DNA from: Zanthoxylum bungeanum
Taxonomy: Eukaryota > Streptophyta > Magnoliopsida > Sapindales > Rutaceae
DNA length: 64,000 nucleotides
Reading direction: 5' to 3'
NCBI GenBank assembly: GCA_019454045.1
Contig: SKCR01032778.1
Span: 62,001-126,000 of the forward strand
This document shows, one piece after another, positions 53,695 through 63,739 of the stretch. Position 1 is the first letter of the stretch; the number at the start of each line of letters is the position of its first letter. Under the pieces are notes generated by a model. That model worked only from the letters and a program-made list of their open reading frames with translations. It was not told where the DNA came from and made no database searches. The position numbers and the translations under genes were made by a program.

Positions 53695-54160
53695 TTTTTA
53701 TGTATTTCTTTCTCAACTCAGGATGCCTTCAAAAGTGCAATGACGGGCTGAATTTATAGTACCTGAAAAAGGGCGAATACAATAATAGCACAAGTATCTT
53801 CCAGAGGAAGCTTGTAGCTAAACAACAAAAGAAATCGTGAAAGGTCAAAAAGGTCTGGATCCTGTCTACGAAAATAAAGATAATTACAAAAGAAAAGCGA
53901 ATCAAAGTAATAATTAAGGCAACAGAATTGTGTATGCAATACGCCATGTTTGGTATATAAATTCATTAGGATGCGTCTTAAGATTTTATTCCTTATTCAG
54001 CCATCGTTAATGAATTGTTTCTCCTCTTTAATTGCCAAACACAATTCCTTCTGTCTTAAAATTCTCCGTTTGTGCCTTTCCCTACAAAAATAACACACAA
54101 AATTAAAAAGTTCACACAAAATACACAAAATATGAAAACAGAAATTACAACAAATTGCAT
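53695..54160 (-). promoter_or_regulatory. Upstream region of the LOG-like gene
   Basis: On the minus strand a TACTATAAATTC element lies 57-67 bases before the ATG (53752-53762), and a pyrimidine run ending TTTTTCAG precedes it, resembling a splice acceptor. A second acceptor-like TTATTTTTGTAG is at about 54083. These are motif resemblances only. The 500 bases contain no other gene, but 53729-53966 has overlapping short open frames. Confidence 0.4.
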
Positions 54161-54354
54161 GGGTTGCCTCCCTGCCAGCGCTAAATTTTTCGTCTTCAGC
54201 CAGACGTGACTGAAATCCATCTGTTAAGGAGGTTTCAGCGTCGTTTTGGATGTCCTATCGAAGACAATCCCGTGAGCGTTGCTTTTGAAGGGTCTTTTCC
54301 AACGGTAAAGTGGCAAAAAGAATGTTGTCTCATTCAGTGCTCGTGCCACATTTT
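54161..54354 (-). other. Athila-type post-gag motif in element C
   Basis: GGGTTGCCTCCCTGCCAGCG at 54160 (complement CGCTGGCAGGGAGGCAACCC) is the conserved Athila phrase that also follows gag in elements A and B. A second frame (54224-54484) overlaps the gag end and includes RALNETTFFLPLYRWKRPFK, possibly a shifted continuation of gag. Confidence 0.5.
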
Positions 54355-55455
54355 TTATCTTTGTTGCTCCAGTGATTCCTGAAAAGAAAGAAAGAAAATC
54401 AGGAGGTCTTGTATGGTGCTTGACTTGGAATGGAAATTCCATTCTGTCAAGCTTCTGGGTGATATCTTTGGTTGTACTCCCCAAAACAGCGATGTTTTTC
54501 CTGAATGCTCTGGATCTTTAATAAAGTCAGACATTTGCTCCTCCATTTGCTCTGTTTCTTGCTCCATCTTTTCTTCACAGATGTATTTGAAAATTTCTGC
54601 ATTCAACTCTTCATCTGTCATCTGTGAAATACATGTTTCAAAATTGTTAACCTGAGGATGAAAAGAAATGTCAGATTTTAGGTCTTCATCCTCTGATCTG
54701 GTTGAAATGATTGGCTCAGGTAGATCTTCATCAAACATTTGTGCAATGGAATCTCCAAGATCTTCATTTTGAGGATACATAATTTCATCCTCAATTTTTG
54801 ATGCAGTTGGTACAAACAGCTCAGTTTCATCCTCGTCAGAATCTGAAAAATAGAAATCAAATCGAAACTTTGCTGGTTCGGGTTCCTGAACTGATACCTC
54901 TCGTTCTTTATTCTCCTCAGCCTCCTCTTTCGCTAAAGTGTCATCGTGAAATGTTTGGTACTCTGAGGCTTCATCTGTGTCATCTGAAACTGGTTCTTGA
55001 GGTATGTAGCTCTGGTTTTCTATTAATTGTCTGATCTGATCTGTCATTCTCTGTATGGATCCTGCGTTACTCTGAATTTGTGCATCAAATCGAACTGCTT
55101 GTTCTTTGAACATGTGAATTAATTGATCTTCCTCTGATGGATCTGGTTCATGATAAGAATCGAAGGAAGATGGTGGATAAGATGGAAAATGTGATGATTC
55201 TTCGTACCTTAGTTGATTCCAAAAATTCTGCCACTCTGAAAGGTATATACATTGATCGCTCGGGTGGTTGCCATCACAAATTACACATCTCCCCATTTCA
55301 TTCTGTTGAGCAAATGTAGTATTGCTTGATTCTGGCATCCAGTGATATTCGTTGGGCTGAACAACAGGCCTCAGAAAACTGGACTGTTGCTCCCAGATTT
55401 GGGGTGTATCTTCTTGTAAAGCTTGTAATCTTTCAATCTCCCAGTAGTGTTCCAT
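54355..55455 (-). CDS. Gag-like protein of element C (366 aa)
   Basis: Start chosen at the ATG at 55455 (MEHYWEIERLQALQ), the first ATG after the PBS and leader; the frame open further upstream runs through PBS and LTR and is not the natural start. About residues 50-70 hold a C-x2-C-x3-H-x4-C zinc knuckle (CVICDGNHPSDQC), the spacing seen in Athila-type gags. Then comes a segment with EEDQLIHMFKEQAVRFDAQI and RMTDQIRQLIENQSYIPQEP, suited to a coiled coil. The second half is very acidic (runs such as DDTDEASEYQ, EKMEQETEQMEEQ). It would bind element RNA and assemble particles. It is intact as an open frame but lacks the N-terminal capsid part of full-length gag, and no pol follows. Confidence 0.72.
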   Translation of the reverse strand: MEHYWEIERLQALQEDTPQIWEQQSSFLRPVVQPNEYHWMPESSNTTFAQQNEMGRCVICDGNHPSDQCIYLSEWQNFWNQLRYEESSHFPSYPPSSFDSYHEPDPSEEDQLIHMFKEQAVRFDAQIQSNAGSIQRMTDQIRQLIENQSYIPQEPVSDDTDEASEYQTFHDDTLAKEEAEENKEREVSVQEPEPAKFRFDFYFSDSDEDETELFVPTASKIEDEIMYPQNEDLGDSIAQMFDEDLPEPIISTRSEDEDLKSDISFHPQVNNFETCISQMTDEELNAEIFKYICEEKMEQETEQMEEQMSDFIKDPEHSGKTSLFWGVQPKISPRSLTEWNFHSKSSTIQDLLIFFLSFQESLEQQR

Positions 55456-55563
55456 TTTTTTAATCACCTGAAAACAAAAGAAATAAAAATACAAAATAAA
55501 AGAAAGAAAATTAGATATAAGTAAATTTGATAGTTTCAAAATTAACAACTCAAGAAAAATAAG

Positions 55564-55581
55564 TCCCCGGCAACGGCGCCA
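55564..55581 (-). other. Primer binding site of element C
   Basis: On the minus strand TGGCGCCGTTGCCGGGGA, identical to element B, six bases from the LTR. Confidence 0.88.
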
Positions 55582-55587
55582 AAAACT

Positions 55588-57420
55588 TGACCGGCGTAAA
55601 CACACACGTATAACGCAAGCGCACGTATCGTTCAAGTAGTATAAAAATATCGATCCCACGAGGACTTAATTCCTACTATTGTTATTAATTGTTGATACTA
55701 TTTATTTACATATCTAATTGAGGGAGAAGGAATTGATTGCTTGAATGATTTGATTTGTAGATTTGCTAAATAAATAAAGATAAAAAGACAAAAGAAAATT
55801 CTAAGGAAAATAAAAGACTCAAAGATCTAGGGTTGTTAATCTTTCTAATATCAATTAAAAGATGAAGTAGTTAAATCATAGTTGGGTAAATTATTGAATT
55901 ATTATCTGGAACACTAAATTATGTAAAAGCCTCTTTCGAATGATCATTTACAAATACCTAGTATAATTCAATTGAACCATATGTCTATGTCAATTAAATT
56001 ACCTAGATTCATTAAGGTTAAGTTCCAATTATGACTACCCCCGCCCGACAGGTATATGTCTATCCTGTAAGGAAATCTATTAAAGGGTTATTTATCCTTA
56101 AGGAAGATCGTGGGTTGTTGAGTATAATGTCTTTAAACTTAAAATCCCTATGTCTAGTTCATTTTAAGTTTTATCTAATCAATTTTATTAGTGATCAGTT
56201 AATAAAAAGGCATTAAGGTTATGACTCAACAAATAATTCTTTTAGTTACCAAAACTATAATCTAACCCTTTTAAAATCGGTGATATTAGATTTTATCACA
56301 ACCCTAGAAAACTAACTTAGTTATAACACATAATTAGGACAAGTAAAAAGACATAAAAATTACTAAAAAGTAAATGCAAAAAAATAAATAAAATGCTAAG
56401 GTAAAAGAAATTAACTTCTACTATTTACTATTTAGATATCTCCCATAAAATAATAATATATTAACTTGTGATATAAACCAACCGTCCAGAATGGCGGTAT
56501 CCTGATTAAGTCAAATTCAAATATACCAGCCATAAGGCGGAACAGAAATATAAACTTAAACCAACCGTCCAGTGTGGCGGTATCCTCATTAAGTCAGGTT
56601 AACCAGATTAAATTAAATAACCAACCGTCCGGAATGGCGGTATCCTTTATTAATCTGATTTTAAATAGTTGATATATCATATTTTAAGGGAGATTAATCT
56701 AAAAAGCAATAGTAAAAGAATTACCTTATTACCTCAGCATGGAGAGGTTACCCCCTCATGGATGGATAGAATTACTACTACAAAGCGTAAATAAAACTGA
56801 ATAAAAGAAGCAAATAAGAAGAACTCTCTTTTATTTATAAGGATTTCAGAGGAAGAGGTACATTTGAAACTAAAAATTCGAAATCTATTTATAGGCAAAA
56901 AAATCTAATTTTTTATTATTATTTTTTGATTTTTGAATTTTTTATTATTTTTCTGATTTTTATTATTTATTATTATTATTTCTTGAATCGCTGAAATTTC
57001 GACACGTGGCGTGGTGTGCTAAAAAAGACGGCTCGTTGAATCTTTGACACGTGGCAGACGCCCAAAATTAGCAAAATACCCTTTGCATCGGGACGTCCAA
57101 AATTACCAAAATACCCCTTTTGCCAAATTTCACAGTTTTGCTCCAAATCACCTCCAGAATGTCTTGAAATTTTATTTCGGTGTCGGGACAATTACCAAAA
57201 TACCCCTTTGTGTCGGGACGTCCCAAATTACCAAAATACCCCTTTTTGCCAAATTTCACCAAATTTCACAGTTTTGCTCCAAATCACCTCCAGAATGTCA
57301 TGAAACTTTATTTATCTACAAAAAACACACAAACACATCAAAATATTCACAAAACTCAAGAAAATATACAAAATATTAAGTTAAATGAGTGGGAAATAGT
57401 GATACATTTATCACTCATCA
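55588..57420 (-). mobile_element. 5' LTR of element C (1833 bp)
   Basis: Near-copy of 49561-51400, with small indels. The internal repeats at 56475-56655 and 57110-57275 correspond to those listed for the 3' LTR. The TATA-like box is near 56885 on the minus strand. Confidence 0.92.
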
Positions 57421-58005
57421 GGGGGCATCATCACTCCCCGTGCTATGCTTTCCCACGGATCCATTACATCGGGTATGTGATGATCAAAGAATGTTCGAAA
57501 CATTAAGGGCACATTCCTCCTTATGTTCGGTAACACTGGAGTAAGCAATCGCCACGGGGGTATCATCCCTCCCCGTGCTATGCTTCTCACGGATCATATA
57601 CATCGAGTATGTCCCTGAATATTCCGAGGACCCCGAGCTAACAGAGACACTTGGTTCTGGGGGAATGTCCCGTCCCCAGACCAATGAACATGACTCGGTG
57701 GGACGTAACCCGACCCCGAGCCGATGAAGAGGCCTCGGCGGAACGAACTCCGGCCCCGAGCCGATTGTTGAATGGGCCTCGGCGCCAACTGTCCTCTGTA
57801 ATGGGCGTTGAGTATGTCCCCCGTTTTTTTTTATATGGCTTTCAACTTTGTTTTAAGAAAGCGGATGGAAAAAAAATTATTTCTTTTGAAAATAGAAGGT
57901 TTTATTCATATTTGGGGACATATTGCCCTCCTTACAGTTCTTCTGCGGGATATTTCGGGAAAAACCTTTACGTTGGGGTTCCTCTTTCCTGGTTGTTCCG
58001 AGGTA
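57421..58005 (-). other. Element D interior between C and gag
   Basis: Holds a second copy of the GGGGG target region, a diverged 82-bp unit (57640-57720), 43-bp-type units (57720-57790), and sequence reading TCGGCGCCAACTGTCC at 57779, similar to the LTR-PBS junction of D. No coding frame. Plus-strand open frames at 57651-58174 run against the gag and have no family motif. Confidence 0.55.
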
Positions 58006-59194
58006 TCAGCTGAATTCCTTGTGCTTTGGGGGTGGTTTTTTGGGCTCCCTGTCTGCTCGTTGGGAGGCCTCTGGCCTTATCGTCCTCTCTCTGATGGTCG
58101 TCCCTCTTCGGGAGATTTTTTCCTCGTTTTCTAATGAGACGAACTTCCGGGCTACCTCCAGAGCGGTTGCATAGTCTGGGGTGCCTTGGATCCTTAGGTG
58201 GGTCCAAAGTCTTCCGACTTCTAAGGCTCCCTTCAGGCTTTCCAAGGCCTCGGGAGACTCATACCCCCCGACTTCGAGCACCATGTTATGATACCTCTCA
58301 ATAAAGGTTTTTTGGGGCTCGTCGTCTCCCTGCTTCATGAGTCTTAACTCTCCGATTGTCTTTTTAGGGGCGCATGCCCCTTTGAAGTGTCGTACGAACG
58401 ACTTTCTAAGTTGTGCAAAGCTACCGATGCTCCCTGGGGCTAGACTTCTATACCATAGAATGGCGGGTCCACCTAAAGTTAGGGGGAACACTTTGCACAC
58501 GGCGTCCCCTGTCACTCCTTGGACTTCCATCAATAGTACAAAGCTTTCAAGATGAGATTTTGGATCGGTATGGCCTTTGTAGGGCGTCATGGTCGGCATG
58601 TTGAACCTTTTCGGGAATTTTGCTGATTTTATTTCTTTTGTGAGGGGAGATTCCTCCTCACTATCCCGGGCATCCCCTGCATCAGTCTTGAGGCCTACCC
58701 CCCACTTGGTCATCTCCTTTTTCAACCAAGACTTTATTTCACTGCTTGTGTCTCCATGTCGTATCCTGTGCCCCTCTGTGCGTCTATTGCCCCGGGTGCG
58801 GCGTTCCTCATGCCTTGGAATTTCCCGCACACTTTCGCTATGCTCCATGTCATCTCTTCTGAAGTCGCGGAGACTGTCATAGGAGGGATCCGGTGATGAT
58901 CTTCTTTCTTCTTCTTCCCATGTGTCCTTTTGTTTGTGAATCTTTTTCAACAACTACGGATTTTATCCCGTAGGGGCCCCTCCTCCTGGGTCCATCGTCT
59001 TCACTTGTATCTACCACCATTTTCCCTTCTGCTTTTTCACCTTTTCTTCGACTGGTTCCGACTTCGGGTCTTTCGTTGTTCGTTTCCTCCATTCTCTCCA
59101 GCCGATCCATCATGGATTTCATATTTTCTTCCATCTTCTTTATCCAATCTGTAGCCGGATTCCCCGACGATTGGTGATTTCCTCCTTCTGCCAT
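58006..59194 (-). pseudogene. Gag gene of element D (frameshifted)
   Basis: The ATG at 59194 (MAEGGNHQSSGNPATDWIKK) follows the PBS by about 25 bases. The first part has a heptad-like MEENMKSMMDRLERMEE. The frame breaks once in the 58880-58953 overlap, and the remainder (to 58006) has the retrotransposon gag domain: AKFPKRFNMPTMTPYKGHTD, then PKSHLESFVLLMEVQGVTGD, FPLTLGGPAILWYRSLAPGS, FAQLRKSFVRHFKG and ELRLMKQGDDEPQKTFIERY. These match the gag of Tat/Ogre-type and related gypsy elements. It stops after a lysine/arginine-rich tail with no zinc knuckle and no pol after it. Its role would be particle formation. A 112-codon frame at 59037-59375 is a shadow. Confidence 0.85.
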
Positions 59195-59217
59195 CGTGAA
59201 CTGCTTTTTGTTGATTT

Positions 59218-59234
59218 CCCCACAGACGGCGCCA
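59218..59234 (-). other. Primer binding site of element D
   Basis: On the minus strand TGGCGCCGTCTGTGGGG, two bases from the LTR end. This type differs from the A-C site after TGGCGCCGT and is common in Tat/Ogre-like elements. Confidence 0.85.
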
Positions 59235-59236
59235 AC

Positions 59237-60073
59237 TGTTGACGGCTGATTTTGGCCTCAAGGGCAACAAGAGTTTTTTACCCCCGAGACAATCCTCCCT
59301 CAATAGTGAATTTGTTTGGTTATGGGGGACCAAAAGCAAACTTAGCAGAAGACAGATAAATACGCCAATCGACAAGGAGTTTTAACGTGGTTCGGCGGAT
59401 CTTGGTCCGACCTACGTCCACGGGCATAAAAAGAATGATACTTTTATTACTGAGAAATGATTCTCTGATATCTCTTGTGTTTACAAGTCTGATCGTAATG
59501 ATCTTGATGATGATTCTTAATGCTCTCCCCTTGTTTTCTTCCCTTGTTCCTTCTTGCTCTCTTTTTTTATGCACACTCTACCCTTCTATTTATAATAGTG
59601 TAGAAATCAGATTCATTCTCCTATAAGAATTTCCTAGTTGAAACTATTCCCTTTTCCCATAAGGATTCCTAGTCAAAACTATTATCTTTTCCCATAAGGA
59701 TTCCTAATCAAAAAATATTTACTTTCTTTATCCTACTAGGACTCTGTCTCACCAGTTTTCCCCATGAAAATAGGATAACTTGTCGTCTTATCCGCAAGAA
59801 TAGGGTGTCATCTTCTGGAGCATATCTCGCTATCTGGTCGGTCTTCATGAGGTCGGTCATGATGGTCCTTTGAACTGAGAATGCTTCCGCCGATCTGATA
59901 ATGCTCGGTCATCCGAACCGAAGTGGTCGGTCACCTACCATTAAGTGCTCGACCCTTACTTATGTGGTCGGTCATTATGGTCATTTTTAATGATTTTGAC
60001 TAAGGAGGGAATTTACCCTTTTACCCCTGCCGTGCTGCTTAAATATCATAGTGCCTAAAAAACACCATCAACA
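59237..60073 (-). mobile_element. 5' LTR of element D (837 bp)
   Basis: Near-copy of 46934-47772, with matched ends TGTTGACGG and CATCAACA, then the TSD CAGCA. The TATA-like box (minus TTATAAATAG) is near 59587. Confidence 0.92.
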
Positions 60074-60155
60074 CAGCATGTGCTACAAGGCTGCTGACAG
60101 CAGCAGGCCATCTATATAGGTAGTCTCCCTCTTTTTATGGATAGACAATTGAGAG

Positions 60156-60388
60156 TAAGGGCGGCAATGGGCCAGGCCCGAGCCCGGCCAACAAAAAAAA
60201 AGCCCGGGCTCGGGAAAAGCCAGGCCCGGGCTTTTTTTTTTTTTGCCCGAATTTAAAAAAAAAATTTAATTTTTAAAATATATAAATATAAAATATAGTT
60301 ACACTATATACAAAGACAATTTATAAATAAATCACAAGTTTCATTAATAAATTAACAATTTAAATATTAAAAAATGATTCAAACATAT

Positions 60389-60442
<54 letters not shown>

Positions 60443-60470
60443 AAAATTTTGGCCTGGCCCGCCACCCTTA
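60156..60470. mobile_element. hAT-type MITE with exact 8-bp TSD
   Basis: TIRs TAAGGGCGGC (60156) and GCCACCCTTA (to 60470). ATTGAGAG flanks both ends exactly (60148-60155 and 60471-60478). It contains CCCGGGC-rich inverted segments (60170-60235) and a (TA)28-like run (60390-60440). It has no coding capacity. Confidence 0.88.
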
Positions 60471-60489
60471 ATTGAGAGAGGGAGGGAGA

Positions 60490-60965
60490 CTAGACCGAGC
60501 CACGGTTCCAGTTTGGAATTGAAATCGAACCGGAAGAAATCGTCCGATTCTGATTTCTTTCGATTTCGATTTCGATTTCGGAATCGGAATCTGAATTTGT
60601 TCTGTACAGTTCGGTTAAGGTTCTCACCCTAGCCGAATCGTTGGAACCGGACGGTTCCAACCGGAACCGTTGGAACTGTTCGGTTCCAATATTAATATAA
60701 TAAAATTTAAGTTCAAATAAATATTTTTTTAAGTTCAAGCTATTTATTTTATTTTAAATTTAAATTTTTAATTTAAAATAATAAAATTTAAATAAATAAT
60801 TTTTTTATTATATTTATTTGGTAGTAATATCTAATTATAATTTTTTTTTAAAAAATTATTTTTCATTTTTAAAAAAAATTGAACTGAAACCGTCCGGTTC
60901 TCGATTCCTCATTCTTATGGAATCGAGAATCATTCGGTTTGGTTCCGACAGTTGGCCGGATCTAA
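60490..60965. repeat. GGTTCC/CGGTTC-rich DNA-transposon-like repeat
   Basis: Alternating GGAACCG and CGGTTCC motifs on both sides of an AT-rich core (60690-60870), partly inverted: CCGGTTCC, CGGAACCG, GTCCGGTTC. It resembles short hAT-like repeats of plants. Termini were not defined, and the 82-codon minus frame (60490-60738) has no family motif. Confidence 0.4.
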
Positions 60966-61340
60966 ATGGGGGACAATAAAATAGTGTGGTGAGTTAGACC
61001 AATAGTGATACTTCTGTTGCTGACATGGTGACATCCTAGTGGTGATCTTCACCTTCCTATGTCAGCCATTTCAATTAGTGACTTGGCATTCACCTTATGA
61101 TATCAAGGCCATCCTTGGAATGTTGCAAGGCTCCTAAGGGAATGAGGCGGTCTCATAGTCTATCCCCGAATATTTCTCAAATTTACCCTTGACTATTATA
61201 TTGCCTCACTTATTCTTTAAAGGGCATTTTGACAATTTCATCCTTAGAATACATCTTGACGTCTAATTAGACCATGTAAATTTCACCATAAAAAATAATA
61301 CGCATACCATTTATATGAAAAATACAACTGTTCATATGCT
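60966..61340. other. Unassigned sequence
   Basis: No gene or repeat recognised. Confidence 0.4.
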
Positions 61341-61535
61341 CATGTGGAGAAAATCTTTGGTGCAACAGTGGTACCACGTCATCCATGCAACAAGCCAATC
61401 ATTTATTGCCACGCGTGCTAAAAAATTAAAAAACAACTAAAAATTAGGTATTAAATTACACATGTTTTTTTTTAATTCACTGGTGGTACCACGTCACCCA
61501 TACCACTGTTGCGCCAAAGATTTACTCGCTCACAT
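61341..61535. mobile_element. MITE family M, best copy
   Basis: Inverted ends: AAATCTTTGGTGCAACAGTG (61351) on the left and the complement AAATCTTTGGCGCAACAGTG on the right. A second inverted pair, GTGGTACCACGTCA (61369) and GTGGTACCACGTCACC (61483), lies inside. The ends may extend outward (CATGTG on both sides). Related copies are at 26501 and 34996. Confidence 0.78.
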
Positions 61536-61964
61536 GGTATCGTTCACCTGAATAATGAGTGTAGAATGTATTATGAGTGTATGAGTGTATCTCTATCATG
61601 ATTTTTTCCGAGTTAGTAGTTAAATTTACTATTTAACCCTTATAAAATTATTGTCAAGCCCCAAATAAATAATAAAGACTCAAGTCAGTCTAATATAATT
61701 TTTCAAAATAACCTTGAAATGGCCCTAAATTTTTATAATGGTATTACGGTCTTTACAAAAAAAAAAAAAAATCCTGTCAAACTTAGTCTTTGTGTTAACC
61801 TTGACTTATCAAAAATTTGGACTAAATTGTAAAAAAATTTAAAATTTCGAAGTTATTTTGTAAATAATTTATAGACTAAATGGAGAATTTTTTAAATTTG
61901 AACTCAAATCGTGATTTTCTAAAACTTCAGGGGGCTTAATGATCTTTTCCAAGAGACTAACACA

Positions 61965-62035
61965 TAGACCACTCAAAACGTGACATGTGGCTCACTCAAT
62001 GCGTGACACGTGGCCCACTCAACGTGTGACATGTG
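61965..62035. repeat. Short tandem CACTCAA...GTGACA(C/T)GTGG
   Basis: Three copies of a 23-bp phrase like CACTCAAAACGTGACATGTG at 61972, 61993 and 62016. G-box-like cores (CACGTG-type) occur just upstream of the TATA-like box at 62050. Confidence 0.7.
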
Positions 62036-62687
62036 TTACTATTTTTGCCTATAAATTGAAATTTTTCCCTATTTTTCTGCTCTCTTATACTCTTAGAGTT
62101 GTCATCGTTCTGACCGTCACCGCTGCTTGTCGTCCGCAGCTATGCGCTAGACTACCGTGAAGCACTCAATGACGTCTTTCCAATGGTGCCGGAGGTGAGA
62201 ACACCAGAGTCTCATCGAAGGAGATATGGTAGTTTGAAGTTCGCATCAAAATTGGAGAAAACTGCTCTGTTCGCTGATGTCTCGACCCGACACCTTTGCA
62301 AAAATTCCTTTGTAAAAATGGAGGACAATTCGGTCTTTTGGCCAGAATTTAGAATCCGACTATTGGATCGACGAATCAGATACACCAACTTGTTACCCTC
62401 ATCGATACGAGCATTTTTGTATAAATATTAGTTGTTGAAAGTCTCTGATTATCTAGTCTGATTTTCAAAGCGAGTCAGTGTTCCTTGGAGAACGTGTTGA
62501 GCGAGTACGGGATCAGAACGACATCTATATCGCTCACATCTTAATAGTTTGGAACTTGTGATCGTGTTCTAAGCAGATCATGATCGCGAGACTTCATGTT
62601 TGCTGAGTCGAACACGTCACGCAGTAATAAACTCTAACTTTGACTTTTCTTCTATTTAAGTTATGTCGAGTTATATGAGTATTAATT

Positions 62688-63510
62688 TGACAGATTTGAA
62701 CAATTTATTTATATTAATTGTTGGATTGTGGAGTTGGATGTGAATGATTGATATTGATGGATAATGTAGACCCTGGGTGGGTATTTTTGTGATATTGTGC
62801 TGTAAATGGATAGTCTGTATTTTAAACGAAACAATACTGAATTTTCGTTAGACTTGTTCGAGATATTTAATTTGGATGTATGATATCTCAGGTTTCGAGA
62901 TGCTATTTTTGAGTGGCCATTTGGTGGTCGCCGATCAACGGGACCCACGTACTTAGGAAGGTGTGTCGGGTAGGCTCGAGAAGACTATTATAGCAAACAT
63001 AATAGATTTGACATGCTGAGTACTATTGTGAGACAAGTTTTGCGTTTTGAAAGTTGGGTTGAGGTAGTGATTCAGTTTCAAACCTTAATTGCGATTTACA
63101 TTTATTTATTTATATTTATTTTGACAGATTTGAACCATTTATTTGTATTAATTGTTGAATTATGGAGTTGGATGTGAATGGTTGATGTTGATGGATAATA
63201 TAAGTCATGGGTGAGCATTTTTGTGGTATTGTGTTGTAAATGGATAGTCCGTATTTTAAACAGAACCATGTCAAATTTCCGTCAAAATTGTGTGGGATAT
63301 TTAATTTGGATGTATTACATCTCAAGTTTCGAGATGCTACTTTTGAGTGTTGAGTGGGCCTGTGGAGAGTCTTGTAGCATTGTAACCAATAGAATAGATT
63401 TGACATGCTGAGCACTATTGTGAGATTGGATTTGCGCTTTGAACATCGGGTTGAGGTAGGGACTCAGTTTCACACCTTAATTGTGATTTAAATTTATTTA
63501 TTTATATCAT
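62688..63510. repeat. Direct tandem duplication, ~430 and ~390 bp
   Basis: GACAGATTTGAAC at 62690 and 63123 begins two units that align over most of their length. Shared pieces include GGAGTTGGATGTGAATG, TAAATGGATAGTC, GATATTTAATTTGGATGTAT, and GGGTTGAGGTAG. The first unit has about 45 extra bases near 62920-62970 (GGTGGTCGCCGATCAACGGG). Confidence 0.85.
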
Positions 63511-63739
63511 TATGTTATGCATATACAAATGACGTAAAATGTGTTTTAATTTCGTCATGTTTTTATGGAATGTGAAATGGAACGTTGGGCGACACGACGC
63601 CACCATTCTGGTTTAATTGTTTTAATTTTATAAATATATGGATGATAGTATATATTTAAATTGGAAAGGAACTAAATTGGTAATAAAAAATAAAATTGGA
63701 TATATGTAAAATTGGTATATGTAGAGCCATGTTATGGCG

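Larger units (their letters stand above)
49561..57420 (-). mobile_element. Element C: Athila-like LTR element carrying a LOG-like gene
   Basis: Minus-strand element of 7860 bp: 3' LTR 49561-51400, 5' LTR 55588-57420, PBS 55564-55581, gag-like gene 54355-55455, LOG-like pseudogene 53043-53694, internal polypurine-like tract near 52945, polypurine tract at 51401-51412. Target duplication GGGGG is exact (49556-49560 and 57421-57425). By eye about two dozen differences, mostly indels, separate the 1.83-kb LTRs. No pol is present. It inserted into element D. Confidence 0.93.
46934..60073 (-). mobile_element. Element D: Tat/Ogre-like LTR element containing element C
   Basis: Minus-strand element: 3' LTR 46934-47772, 5' LTR 59237-60073, PBS 59218-59234, gag 58006-59194. 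The TSD CAGCA is exact (46929-46933 and 60074-60078). Excluding nested element C the interior is about 3.6 kb with no pol. Between gag and the 3' LTR lie minisatellites. About two dozen differences are counted by eye between the 838-bp LTRs. Confidence 0.92.

Noticed and set aside
57651..58174. Three overlapping plus-strand open frames up to 120 codons
   Set aside because: They run opposite to the element D gag and its 3' region and share no family motif.
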